From JBBSOW01 sp038259365 (GTDB lineage Bacteria > Actinomycetota > Actinomycetes > Propionibacteriales > Propionibacteriaceae), in contig JBBSOW010000029.1 of assembly GCA_038259365.1 (NCBI GenBank), forward strand, positions 1 to 33,180: a stretch of 33,180 bases of DNA. Reading direction: 5' to 3'. Under the pieces are notes generated by a model. The model did not search any database. It was not told the DNA's origin and saw only the letters and a list, made by a program, of their open reading frames with translations. Position 1 is the first letter of the stretch. Every line of letters starts with the position of its first letter. Shown here piece after piece: positions 16,109 through 23,640 of this stretch. Made by a program: the position numbers and the translations under genes.

Positions 16109-16429
16109 GACAGGGCGCGCGAGCGTGGCCGTCAGGCTCGCGGGCTGTCCGCGATTATCTGCAACGCCGGTCGAGGGAGCGGTCGGAGTGCGCCAGCAGA
16201 CCGGGTAGTCAACGAACCCAGGCTGGTCTCAGACATCCCAATCGAGGGGAGGGGTGGCCGCGAGGATTGGGGTGGCAGACTTCACGTCCGCCTCGGCAAT
16301 GACGCTTCAGGGCAATCGCCAACACCGTCGCGCTGGAGACCCAAGTTCGGGATACTTTGGGGTGGTCCCGGGCAGGCTACGCCTGACCGTCACCCGCGCC
16401 CTGAGGGCTACCTGAGTCCAACTGCGAGC
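16109..16429. other. Intergenic stretch without a recognisable gene
   Basis: This stretch separates the divergent membrane-protein and Rieske-ferredoxin genes. A 68-codon open frame inside it shows no family motif. I see no repeat, tRNA or clear remnant here; the regulatory elements start at 16430. Confidence 0.5.
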
Positions 16430-16445
16430 TGTGACATAGATCACT
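16430..16445. promoter_or_regulatory. CRP/GlxR-type cAMP-receptor box
   Basis: TGTGACATAGATCACT fits the actinobacterial CRP/GlxR consensus TGTGANNTANNTCACA at 15 of 16 positions, including the central TA. It lies about 90-105 bases before the Rieske ferredoxin start and just upstream of TTGACA (16458). This suggests carbon-status control of the betaine genes; the regulator itself is not in the window. Confidence 0.65.
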
Positions 16446-16456
16446 CTCCTCACCAC

Positions 16457-16507
16457 CTTGACATTGCCTACTTCGGGGGTCAAGCTGTTGCGTATACCGC
16501 ATTGCGT
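16457..16507 (+). promoter_or_regulatory. Rieske operon promoter with TTGCGT boxes
   Basis: TTGACA (16458-16463) is a consensus -35. It also starts an inverted repeat, CTTGAC (16457-16462) and GTCAAG (16479-16484). Two TTGCGT boxes follow in direct orientation at 16488-16493 and 16502-16507, with TATACC overlapping the first. TGCG and CGCA (16489-16501) form a short palindrome. No -10 is ideally spaced from the -35, which fits regulator-dependent expression. The same TTGACA/TTGCGT pair occurs before the dimethylglycine-oxidase gene. Confidence 0.5.
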
Positions 16508-16534
16508 TGTCCCATCCGCAGTTAGGAACGTTCC

Positions 16535-16888
16535 ATGATCCCGATTTGCCTCCTAACCGATATTGCTCCCGGGGACGCCCTGCGCGTCACCACCGTCAGT
16601 CCCCCAATCGCGATCTTCCACACCGAAGAGGGTGGGGTGTACGCCCTCGACGACACGTGCTCTCACCAGGACGCCTCGCTGGCCGACGGATGGGTCGAGG
16701 ACTGCCGGGTGGAGTGCCCGCTGCACGCCAGCACCTTCGCCCTCACCACCGGGGCCGTCGATGCGCCGCCGGCCAAGGTGGGGGTGCGCGCCCACCGCAC
16801 CGTCGTCTACGACGGCACCGTCTACGTCGAGCTGTCCGAGGACGCTCCGCAACTACCCCCAGGCTTGGGTGTGGGAGCCACTGCGTGA
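16535..16888 (+). CDS. Rieske [2Fe-2S] ferredoxin
   Basis: A 117-residue single-domain Rieske protein. The cluster ligands are Cys42-x-His44 (CSHQ) and Cys61-x-x-His64 (CPLH), with the spacing of soluble ferredoxins of the biphenyl/cinnamate dioxygenase type. It would carry electrons from the reductase encoded next to it to the oxygenase encoded further on. ATG 16535 is preceded by AGGAA seven bases upstream. The stop overlaps the reductase GTG start (GTGA). Known glycine betaine monooxygenase systems (GbcAB) use a single reductase subunit instead, so a separate Rieske ferredoxin is a notable difference. Confidence 0.92.
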   Translation: MIPICLLTDIAPGDALRVTTVSPPIAIFHTEEGGVYALDDTCSHQDASLADGWVEDCRVECPLHASTFALTTGAVDAPPAKVGVRAHRTVVYDGTVYVELSEDAPQLPPGLGVGATA

Positions 16889-18099
16889 CAACTCTGGCGG
16901 TGGTCGGAGCCTCACTCGCGGGGCTGTCAACCGCCCGGGCCGCCCGGGCGCAGGGGTTTGACGGTGAGTTGATCATCATCGGGGACGAGGACGAGCGGCC
17001 TTACGATCGTCCGCCGTTGTCCAAGGAGTTCCTGGCCGGCAAAATCCAGGCCGAGGATCTGCGGCTCGAGGGGCCCGACGACGCCGGCCTGGAGGCCGAG
17101 TGGTTGCTCGGGACCCGTGCCATGCAGCTCGACCCCTCGACGAAGTCGTTGTGGCTCACCGGCGGTCAGCAGGTGCGCGCCGACCACGTCGTCCTCGCGA
17201 CGGGGGCCAGCGCCCGTTGGCTGATGCTCGCCGGCAGCGAGCTCCCCGGGGTTCACGTGCTGCGCACGTTGGAGGATGCCACCGCGCTGCGCGAGGAACT
17301 CCGGCCCGGCGCCCGCCTCGTGGTTGTGGGGGCGGGCTTCATCGGCGCGGAGGTCGCCTCCACAGCCCTGGGGTTGGGCTTGGACGTTACCGTGCTCGAG
17401 GTCGGGTCGACGCCCTTGGCTGGCCCCCTCGGAGAAACCATGGGAGCCGTCATCGGCGGTCTGCACGCCGCTCGCGGGGTCGACCTGCAGTGCGGGGTCA
17501 CCATCGACTATCTCGACGGGACCGACCGCGTCACCGGGGTGGTGCTTTCCGACACCACGGTCATTCCCGCCGATGTCGTCGTCGTCGGCGTGGGGGCCGA
17601 GCCCAACGTGCAATGGCTGGCCGGCTCGGGCCTCGACGTCGCCAACGGGATCAGCTGCGACGAGGTGGGCCGCACCGGCGTGCCGAACGTCTCGGCGGTC
17701 GGCGACTGCGCCGCCTGGTTCGACCAAGCCCACGGCATGCACCGCCGGGTCGAACACTGGACCGGGGCCCTGGAGCGCCCCGCCGTCGCCATCGCGCACC
17801 TGCTAGGGACGGGCGCGGTTACCCGCCCGGTCCAGCCGCCGTACTTCTGGTCCGACCAGTACGGGGTTCGCCTGCAGTTCGCCGGCGCCTCCTCGGGGGC
17901 CGATCGGGTCGTCGTCGAAGAGGGCTCGACCGAGGAGGAGAGCTTCTTGGCGGTCTTCTGGCACGAAGATCACCCCATCGGCGTGCTGGGTGTCAACCGC
18001 GTTCGCGCGTTCACGCGCTGGCGTCGCACGATCGCTCGGGAGGCGCAGGCCCTGGCGAGTTCATCAGCCTTGGCAACATCGACGTCCGGGTCATTGTGA
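16885..18099 (+). CDS. FAD-dependent ferredoxin reductase (rhodocoxin reductase type)
   Basis: I start at GTG 16885, in the GTGA overlap with the ferredoxin; an earlier open frame only shadows that gene. The 404-residue product has an N-terminal FAD site (AVVGASLAGLSTARAARAQG, residues 5-24), the RPYDRPPLSKEFL block typical of ferredoxin reductases, a central NAD(H) site (LVVVGAGFIGAEVASTALG), an FAD-contact strand VSAVGDCAAWF and a C-terminal reductase domain after RVEHWTGALERP. It would oxidise NADH and reduce the Rieske ferredoxin encoded upstream. The oxygenase gene follows after 39 bases, so the three form an operon. Confidence 0.92.
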   Translation: MTTLAVVGASLAGLSTARAARAQGFDGELIIIGDEDERPYDRPPLSKEFLAGKIQAEDLRLEGPDDAGLEAEWLLGTRAMQLDPSTKSLWLTGGQQVRADHVVLATGASARWLMLAGSELPGVHVLRTLEDATALREELRPGARLVVVGAGFIGAEVASTALGLGLDVTVLEVGSTPLAGPLGETMGAVIGGLHAARGVDLQCGVTIDYLDGTDRVTGVVLSDTTVIPADVVVVGVGAEPNVQWLAGSGLDVANGISCDEVGRTGVPNVSAVGDCAAWFDQAHGMHRRVEHWTGALERPAVAIAHLLGTGAVTRPVQPPYFWSDQYGVRLQFAGASSGADRVVVEEGSTEEESFLAVFWHEDHPIGVLGVNRVRAFTRWRRTIAREAQALASSSALATSTSGSL

Positions 18100-18138
18100 C
18101 CCAAGACCGACCCCAACCCGCCCACTAGGGGGACCGCT

Positions 18139-19362
18139 ATGACCATCGCGAGCGACAGCACCGCCACCACCGAGACGACCTATAGCGCCACCAGCACAGG
18201 GGTGAACAGCTCGCCGGGCGCCCAGGACGTAGGCGAGGTCCCCACCGGGTCGGAAAGCCTGATCAGGACGCTGCCCGGGCTCGCCTACACAGACCCAGCG
18301 AACTTCGCCGCCGAGCAGGGGGCGATCTTCGAACAGATGTGGTTCTGCGCAGTCAGATCCGCCGACCTCGAAGGGCCCGGCTCGTTCAAGACCGTGCAGG
18401 TGGGAGCCGAGTCGGTCATCGTCTCCCGGGCCCGCGACCGCGGCGTACGGGCGTTCCTCAACGTCTGCAAGCACCGCGGCGCCAGGATCTGCACCGCTGA
18501 ATCGGGGCGGGTGGCGCGGAATTTCCAGTGCCCCTACCACGCGTGGACGTACGGGCTGGACGGCAAGCTGATGGCCGCGCCGAACCTCACCAAGATGCCC
18601 GACATCGATCGGGTCGAGTACGGGCTCACCAGGGTCGCCGTGCGGGAGTGGCTCGGCTACGTCTGGGTGTGCCTCGCCGATGAGCCGCCCCCGTTCGAGG
18701 AGTCGGTGCAGGCCGATGTGCTGGCTCGGCTCGGGGACCTGGATCTCATCGACGCCTACGGCATCGAGAGCCTTGCCCTGGGCCGCCGCGTGGTCTACGA
18801 CGTCGCAGCGAACTGGAAGCTCATCATCGAGAATTTCATGGAGTGCTACCACTGCGCGACCATCCACCCCGAGCTCACCGAGGTGCTGCCCGAGTTCGCG
18901 GACGGGTACGCCGCCCAGTATTTCGTCGGCCACGGGGCCGAATTCGGTGCCGAGGTCGAGGGGTTCACCGTCGACGGCTCCAAGGGCCTGGAGCGCATCG
19001 AATCGATTGGCGACGAGCAGGACAGGCGCTATTACGCCATCACTGTGCGGCCCCAGGTGTTCATCAACCTCGTGCCCGACCATGTCATCATGCATCGGAT
19101 GTTTCCGCTCGCGGTGGACCGCACCGTCGTCGAGTGCGATTGGCTGTACCTGCCGTCGGTCGTCGAGGAGGGCCGCGATCTGGACAAGTCCGTCGAGCTC
19201 TTCCATCGGGTCAACCAGCAGGACTTCGAGGCGTGCGAGCGCACCCAACCTGGCATGAGCTCGCGCGTCTATCGCGACGGGGGAGTCCTCGTACCCAGCG
19301 AACACCACATCGGCGAGTTCCACGAGTGGGTCAGCGCTCAACTGGGTCAGGCCCGCGCGTAA
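18139..19362 (+). CDS. Rieske non-heme iron oxygenase, glycine betaine monooxygenase-like
   Basis: The 407-residue protein is a Rieske oxygenase alpha subunit. The cluster ligands are Cys110, His112, Cys131 and His134 (CKHRG and CPYHAW). The mononuclear iron site lies in NWKLIIENFMECYHCATIHP, with His238 and His243 and probably Asp362 (QQDFEACERTQ) as third ligand. The ENFMECYH pattern and the EHHIGEFHEWV C-terminus are those of GbcA, choline monooxygenase and stachydrine demethylase. Glycine betaine N-demethylation to dimethylglycine and formaldehyde is the best guess because a dimethylglycine-oxidase homologue is nearby; other methylammonium substrates remain possible. The first 40 residues are Ser/Thr-rich and probably disordered. 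Confidence 0.9.
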   Translation: MTIASDSTATTETTYSATSTGVNSSPGAQDVGEVPTGSESLIRTLPGLAYTDPANFAAEQGAIFEQMWFCAVRSADLEGPGSFKTVQVGAESVIVSRARDRGVRAFLNVCKHRGARICTAESGRVARNFQCPYHAWTYGLDGKLMAAPNLTKMPDIDRVEYGLTRVAVREWLGYVWVCLADEPPPFEESVQADVLARLGDLDLIDAYGIESLALGRRVVYDVAANWKLIIENFMECYHCATIHPELTEVLPEFADGYAAQYFVGHGAEFGAEVEGFTVDGSKGLERIESIGDEQDRRYYAITVRPQVFINLVPDHVIMHRMFPLAVDRTVVECDWLYLPSVVEEGRDLDKSVELFHRVNQQDFEACERTQPGMSSRVYRDGGVLVPSEHHIGEFHEWVSAQLGQARA

Positions 19363-19552
19363 GGCCCCTGATACGCGAAACCGGCTTGCCGGGGAGTCGG
19401 AGGCCGCGTAGATGCGGTCCCGCCCCGTCAGGGGTGAGCCGAGCGAGGGTTGTGCCGCTCCGGAGCAGTCAGACCGTCGCCGCCCGGGGACCGCCGAGCC
19501 TGCGGGGTCCGTAGAGAAGTGCGTTGCCACGTAGGAGCATGGAGCCCAACGC

Positions 19553-19574
19553 TGCCCCTATGGGGCAGTGCCCC
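19553..19574. promoter_or_regulatory. Overlapping palindromes, toxin-antitoxin operator
   Basis: Three alternating half-sites, TGCCCC (19553-19558), GGGGCA (19562-19567) and TGCCCC (19569-19574), make two perfect inverted repeats sharing the middle arm. They sit at the expected -35 region of the antitoxin promoter, as for operators bound by antitoxins and toxin-antitoxin complexes. Confidence 0.55.
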
Positions 19575-19590
19575 TTCTGGGCGTGAGTGC

Positions 19591-19596
19591 TACAGT
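19591..19596 (+). promoter_or_regulatory. Antitoxin gene -10 element, leaderless start
   Basis: TACAGT matches TANNNT and is followed by six bases (AAAGGG) and ATG 19603. The GGG could also act as a minimal ribosome site, but it is too close for a usual Shine-Dalgarno spacing. Confidence 0.5.
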
Positions 19597-19602
19597 AAAG
19601 GG

Positions 19603-19851
19603 ATGCCGAAGCCACTTGCAGCACACTTGATCACCACCGACGGTCGCGGTCGGATGTCCTTGGGGCGTCCCAATGCGGCCTTTATGATCTCGGAGCAGTC
19701 CGACGGAGCCATTGTCTTAGAGCCAGCGGTGACCATGAGCGCCTTGGAGGCACGGCTTCTTGCCAACGATGATCTCCAAGAACGTGCCTCGCGAGCGCAC
19801 CGAGGCGAGGGCCTCGTTACGCGTCCCGTCGGGCGCCGCGACAAGCGCTAA
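19603..19851 (+). CDS. Putative antitoxin of a type II toxin-antitoxin pair
   Basis: An 82-residue protein whose N-terminal half (LITTDGRGRMSLGRPNAAFM, then DGAIVLEPAVTMSALEARL) has the DxRGR-S-G pattern and dG-ivLePA strand of AbrB/RelB-like antitoxins. The C-terminal part is basic and low in structure (RPVGRRDKR), as expected of a toxin-binding tail. It is followed three bases later by a RelE/ParE-like toxin gene. The start ATG 19603 is chosen from the promoter position; a longer in-frame extension upstream has no support. The exact antitoxin family is uncertain. Confidence 0.7.
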   Translation: MPKPLAAHLITTDGRGRMSLGRPNAAFMISEQSDGAIVLEPAVTMSALEARLLANDDLQERASRAHRGEGLVTRPVGRRDKR

Positions 19852-19854
19852 CAC

Positions 19855-20151
19855 GTGCGAGAGCCACACTACGACCCTCAGATCGACGCCTGGCTGAACT
19901 CGTTGACTAACGACGACCCCGACCTGCTGAGCCGCATCGAAGACGAAATAGATCTTCTCCGAGAAGATCCAATGGGTGCGCGTGCCCGTCGCCGTCCTGT
20001 CCAAGGGCGGGACGGACACACGCTATGGGTACTTGCCTTCGAGTTCAGGCGAAACCCATGGGTACTTGTTTGGACCGCCGACCCGACAGGTTGGCCAACC
20101 GTGTTGGAGATAGTGCAAACCGACTCCATGTCGCCCAGGCCACCTAGCTGA
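19855..20151 (+). CDS. RelE/ParE-like toxin
   Basis: The 98-residue product has the alpha-hairpin then beta-sheet layout of RelE/ParE/HigB toxins: YDPQIDAWLNSL, LLSRIEDEIDLLREDP, then basic strands ARARRRPVQG and HTLWVLAFEFRRN. The basic cluster could contact ribosomal RNA or gyrase-type targets; which family is uncertain. GTG 19855 is the start, three bases after the antitoxin stop. The pair lies between the Rieske oxygenase and the dimethylglycine-oxidase homologue, convergent with the latter. Confidence 0.72.
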   Translation: MREPHYDPQIDAWLNSLTNDDPDLLSRIEDEIDLLREDPMGARARRRPVQGRDGHTLWVLAFEFRRNPWVLVWTADPTGWPTVLEIVQTDSMSPRPPS

Positions 20152-20168
20152 ACGACTTGCGGGCCACC

Positions 20169-20185
20169 GCGGGGCGAGGCTCCGC
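20169..20185. terminator. Hairpin between convergent toxin and oxidase genes
   Basis: GCGGGGC (20169-20175), a three-base loop and GCTCCGC (20179-20185) form a seven-pair stem with one G-T pair. It lies between two convergent stop codons. No T-run follows, so terminator function is tentative. Confidence 0.35.
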
Positions 20186-20186
20186 C

Positions 20187-22661
20187 TCAGCTCCTGAGTC
20201 GGCTCATCTCCGGGTCGAAGAGCGGCTCGGCGGTGACCTCGTAGTCGAGCATCTTGCCGAAGTACCCGATCTGGAGGGCCGTCCCGACGGCGGCCGCGTC
20301 CTGGGGCACCCAGGCGTAGGCGATTGCCCGCTCGACGGTGTAGCCGTACCCGGCCGAGGTCACGTAGCCCACGGCCCGCCCTTCGGCGTAGACGGGCTCC
20401 TTGCCCAGCACGACCGCGGTGGGATCGGTGCTGGTCAGGCAGGCCAGGACGCGCCCGGCCGGGTCGTTCGTCCTCGCCGCCAACGCCGCCTCGCCGAGGT
20501 AACCGGTGGCCGTTTTCCGGACCGCGAACCCCAGGCCGGCCTGGGCCGGGGTGTGCTCGAAGCTCATGTCGGCACCGAAGGAGCGGTACCCCTTCTCGAG
20601 CCGCAGCGAGCTGAAGGCGCCGCGCCCGGCCGCGATCAACCCGTGCTCGCGGCCGGCCTCCCACAGCGTGTCCCAGAGCGTGAGGCCCTGATCGGCGGTC
20701 GTGTAGATCTCCCAGCCGAGTTCTCCCACGTAGGACAACCGCAGCATGGTCACCGGCACCGTTCCGAGGTAGCCAGAACTGCCGCGGAAGTACTTCAGCC
20801 CGTCCGTCGATAGGTCCAGGTTCGTCAGCCCCGCCACGACCTCGCGGGCCTTGGGGCCCCACAGGCCGAGGCAGCACGATCCGCCCGTGACGTCGCGGAC
20901 CTGGGCGCGATCCTCGGGGCGCAGGTGCGAGCGCAACCACACGAGGTCCATCTCGCCGTTGGCGCCGATCTGGAACCGGTCCTGAGTCAGCCGGGTCACC
21001 GTCACATCGGAACGGATGCCCCCGTCGCCGGCGAGCATGAGGCAGTACGTCACCGAGCCCACCGACTTGTCGACGTTGGCGGTGACCATCCTGTTGAGAA
21101 ACTCCGCCGAGCCGCGACCGGTCACCTCAAGGTGTTTCAAGGCCGTCATGTCGACCAGCGCAACCCCGTCGCGGAGGGCCAGGGCCTCGGCGCCGACAAT
21201 CGGTGACCAATGTTTGGCGGCCCAGTCGCCAGGGGTGGGGACGCGGTCTCGATACCGCTCCACAAGTGACTCGTTGGCCTCGTACCACTGCGGCCGTTCC
21301 CAACCCGAGGCCTCCAAGAACGAGGCGCCGAGCTCGCGTTGGCGGGTAAAGAAGGGCGAGGTCCGCAGCGGCCGGCAGTCGGCCGGCGGATCTAGCGGGT
21401 GCACGATGTCGTACACCTCGGCGAAGGCGCGGGAATCCCGCGCCACCAGATACTCCGGTGACCGCTGATGGGATTCGAAGCGATGGAGATCCCACGCGTG
21501 AACGTCGAAGCTCCTCACGTGGCCGTCCTGGATCCATTCCGCCATCGCCGCGCCGACCCCGGCCGAATGGGTCACCCACACGGCCTCGGCAACCCAAAAC
21601 CCCTCCACCTCGGCCGACGGCCCACACAGCGGCATCCCGTCGGCGGTGAAGGAAAACAGCCCGTTCATCGCCGAGTCGATGCCGGCCTGCGCCAGCTCCG
21701 GTAGCAGGTCGACGGAGTTGCGCCACGCCGCTTCGAAGTCTGCGGGCGTGAAGTCCAGCACCGAGGGCATGGCGGCGCTGGGATCGTAGTCCGCGATGTC
21801 GCGTGGGTCGATGGGCATCGGCGCGTGATCGTAGGACCCGATGCCCAGCGCCCCGAAGCGCTCGCGGAAGTACACCCGCGCGTCCTGGTGGCGCAGGATC
21901 GGGCGGATCGCCTCGGTGGTGCGGCCGGCGAGGGAGGGCAGGTCGGTGGTCCAGGCGAGCTGGTGGGCCATCGGTGTCAGCGGCAGCTCGAGCCCCACCA
22001 TGCTGGTGATGCGCGAACCCCAGATGCCGGCGCAGCACACCACGATGTCGGCCGGGATGGTCTCGCGGCCCGCGTCGCGGTGTCCTGTGGGACGCACCGT
22101 GACGCCGGTGACGCGCCCGTTGCTGGTCTCGATGTCGAGAACCTCGCACAACTCGCGCACGCATGCTCCCCGCGCGGCGGCCGCCTCCACCTGGGCGCCC
22201 ACGGCGTTGACCGCCTTGGCCAGCCCGTCGCTGGGCACGTGAAGGCCACCGCTCACGATGCTGGAGTTGAGCAGCGGATGGAGGTCGAGGCACTCTGCGG
22301 TGTCGACCAGGCGGCTCTCGATGCCCCAACTGCTCAGCCAGCCGTGCCGGCGTGTCAGCTCGGCGTCCCGCGCGGGCGTGGTCGAGACTTCGAGGCCGCC
22401 GACGGGCAGGTACCCGGGCTGGCCCCGATAGGTCAGCCGGGAGAACTTGTGGGCGGTATACCGGGCGGCCTCCGCCATCGACTTGGAGGGGTTGGTTTGG
22501 AACACCAACCCCGGTGCGTGCGAGGTGGATCCGCCTGGAGCGGGCAGCGGGCCTTGATCGAGGATCGTGATGGCGTTGCCCCACCCCCGCGCGGACAGCT
22601 CGTCCGCCAGCGCGGCCCCCACCACACCCGCACCGATGATGACCACTCGTGGACTTGACAT
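20187..22661 (-). CDS. Dimethylglycine oxidase-like FAD/tetrahydrofolate enzyme
   Basis: I start at ATG 22661, which has GGAGG nine bases upstream, instead of the in-frame ATG 22691 that lies in the operator. The 824-residue protein closely follows the known Arthrobacter globiformis dimethylglycine oxidase (about 830 residues): VVIIGAGVVGAALADEL, GGSTSHAPGLVFQTNPSKSM, GGLHVPSDGLAKAVNA and the AEAVWVTHSAG block in the DAO-type FAD half, then an FAO_M linker and a GcvT-type folate domain in the C-terminal half (FLNRMVTANV, SYVGELGWEIY, FSSLRLEKGYRSFGADM). The reaction would be dimethylglycine plus O2 to sarcosine, with the methylene unit passed to tetrahydrofolate. A sarcosine or related N-methyl substrate is possible. 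Confidence 0.92.
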   Translation of the reverse strand: MSSPRVVIIGAGVVGAALADELSARGWGNAITILDQGPLPAPGGSTSHAPGLVFQTNPSKSMAEAARYTAHKFSRLTYRGQPGYLPVGGLEVSTTPARDAELTRRHGWLSSWGIESRLVDTAECLDLHPLLNSSIVSGGLHVPSDGLAKAVNAVGAQVEAAAARGACVRELCEVLDIETSNGRVTGVTVRPTGHRDAGRETIPADIVVCCAGIWGSRITSMVGLELPLTPMAHQLAWTTDLPSLAGRTTEAIRPILRHQDARVYFRERFGALGIGSYDHAPMPIDPRDIADYDPSAAMPSVLDFTPADFEAAWRNSVDLLPELAQAGIDSAMNGLFSFTADGMPLCGPSAEVEGFWVAEAVWVTHSAGVGAAMAEWIQDGHVRSFDVHAWDLHRFESHQRSPEYLVARDSRAFAEVYDIVHPLDPPADCRPLRTSPFFTRQRELGASFLEASGWERPQWYEANESLVERYRDRVPTPGDWAAKHWSPIVGAEALALRDGVALVDMTALKHLEVTGRGSAEFLNRMVTANVDKSVGSVTYCLMLAGDGGIRSDVTVTRLTQDRFQIGANGEMDLVWLRSHLRPEDRAQVRDVTGGSCCLGLWGPKAREVVAGLTNLDLSTDGLKYFRGSSGYLGTVPVTMLRLSYVGELGWEIYTTADQGLTLWDTLWEAGREHGLIAAGRGAFSSLRLEKGYRSFGADMSFEHTPAQAGLGFAVRKTATGYLGEAALAARTNDPAGRVLACLTSTDPTAVVLGKEPVYAEGRAVGYVTSAGYGYTVERAIAYAWVPQDAAAVGTALQIGYFGKMLDYEVTAEPLFDPEMSRLRS

Positions 22662-22676
22662 CGCGAAATACCTCCA

Positions 22677-22741
22677 TTGCGTCTGACGCATCTTGGATCG
22701 TCTAACGCAACAAGCCTCGCGATTGGACCGCGTTCTGTCAA
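22677..22741 (-). promoter_or_regulatory. Promoter and palindromic operator of the dimethylglycine-oxidase gene
   Basis: On the minus strand TTGACA (22741 to 22736) is followed by TTGCGT (22710 to 22705). A perfect 13-bp palindrome TGCGTCTGACGCA (22678-22690) lies close to the ribosome site (GGAGG, 22675 to 22671), and the extra T at 22677 completes TTGCGT on the plus strand (22677-22682). The boxes match those of the Rieske operon. The adjacent IclR protein is the obvious candidate binder. No strong -10 is seen. Confidence 0.55.
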
Positions 22742-22745
22742 GGGT

Positions 22746-23558
22746 TTAGGCCTGGCGATGTCCGAGGCGGGTCGAGGCGGCGAACCCCGCCGCCACGACC
22801 AGCTCACGCAGCTCCTGGGTGCGCGACTCGAGACGGAACGAGGGCCCACTGACCGAGATCGAGGCCACGAGCACGTCATCGGCGTCGAAGACGGGGGCGG
22901 CAATGGCCAGCAGCCCCTCCTCCAGCTCGTCGCGGCTGATGGCCCAGCCCTGTTCGCGCACCACCGCGATCTCCGCCGCTAGCGCTTTCGGCTGCGTCAG
23001 CGTCCGCGCCGCGTACCGCTCAAGCCCCTCGGCGCAGAGGCGAGGCACCAGCTGCGCGTCATCGCTGAACGCCAGGAGGACCTTGCCGTTGGAGGTGGCG
23101 TGCGCGGGGATGCGCTGCCCCACCCAACTGTGGGTCTGCAAGGCGGCGGTGCCGAAGAGCTGATCGACGTAAAGCACCGTGGAGTCCGAGAGCACCGCGA
23201 GGTTCACCGTCTCGCCGGTCGCGACGTTGAGATCCTGCGCCGCCGGACGCACCAGTTGAACCAGGTCCATGCCCAGGTTGGCCACGGCGGACAGCCGCAC
23301 CAAACCCAGGCCGAGGCGGTACCGTCCTCGTTCGTTTTGTTGCGCCACGAGGTCGTGCGCTTCCAGCGTGCCCAGGAGGCGAAAGACGGTGGACTTGTGG
23401 ACCCCGAGGTGGGCGGCTAGGTCACCCAGGCCCACGTCCTCACGCTCGGTGGCGAGCACCTCCAGGATTGTCAGCGCCCGATCGACCGACTGCACCAAGG
23501 CCGTGTCGGTCTCCTTGTCCCCATGAGCTGCTGACGAGGGGGAAAACGCGATCGACAT
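22746..23558 (-). CDS. IclR-family regulator of the betaine module
   Basis: The 270-residue protein has a short Ser-rich leader, then a winged helix-turn-helix over about residues 22-85 (VQSVDRALTILEVLATE, LGVHKSTVFRLLGTLEAHDL, RYRLGLGLVRL) and an effector domain with AHATSNGKVLLAF and EGLLAIAAPVFDADDVLVAS. ATG 23558 is preferred over an upstream in-frame start because TATGGT (23570 to 23565) lies six bases before it, predicting a leaderless message. It lies 84 bases upstream of the dimethylglycine-oxidase gene on the same strand. Its effector is probably a betaine-pathway intermediate; this is inference. Autoregulation is not evident: its promoter lacks TTGCGT boxes. Confidence 0.9.
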   Translation of the reverse strand: MSIAFSPSSAAHGDKETDTALVQSVDRALTILEVLATEREDVGLGDLAAHLGVHKSTVFRLLGTLEAHDLVAQQNERGRYRLGLGLVRLSAVANLGMDLVQLVRPAAQDLNVATGETVNLAVLSDSTVLYVDQLFGTAALQTHSWVGQRIPAHATSNGKVLLAFSDDAQLVPRLCAEGLERYAARTLTQPKALAAEIAVVREQGWAISRDELEEGLLAIAAPVFDADDVLVASISVSGPSFRLESRTQELRELVVAAGFAASTRLGHRQA

Positions 23559-23564
23559 GTAACC

Positions 23565-23570
23565 ACCATA
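23565..23570 (-). promoter_or_regulatory. IclR gene -10 element, leaderless start
   Basis: TATGGT (23570 to 23565, minus strand) matches TANNNT and is separated by six bases from ATG 23558. There is no Shine-Dalgarno sequence. Confidence 0.5.
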
Positions 23571-23606
23571 GCGAGCGCCGGCCACCCGGCGCCCGTTCGA
23601 CGCCAG

Positions 23607-23631
23607 GCCGAGCGACTAGATGGTGCTCGGC
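23607..23631 (-). terminator. Candidate terminator after the quinone oxidoreductase gene
   Basis: GCCGAGC (23607-23613) and GCTCGGC (23625-23631) make a perfect seven-pair stem with an eleven-base loop, just downstream of the stop at 23641. No T-run follows, as is common in GC-rich actinomycetes. Confidence 0.4.
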
Positions 23632-23640
23632 GGGTTGGGA

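Noticed and set aside
16507..16884. N-terminal extension of the ferredoxin reductase
   Set aside because: It overlaps the Rieske ferredoxin in another frame; the reductase FAD motif begins right after GTG 16885.
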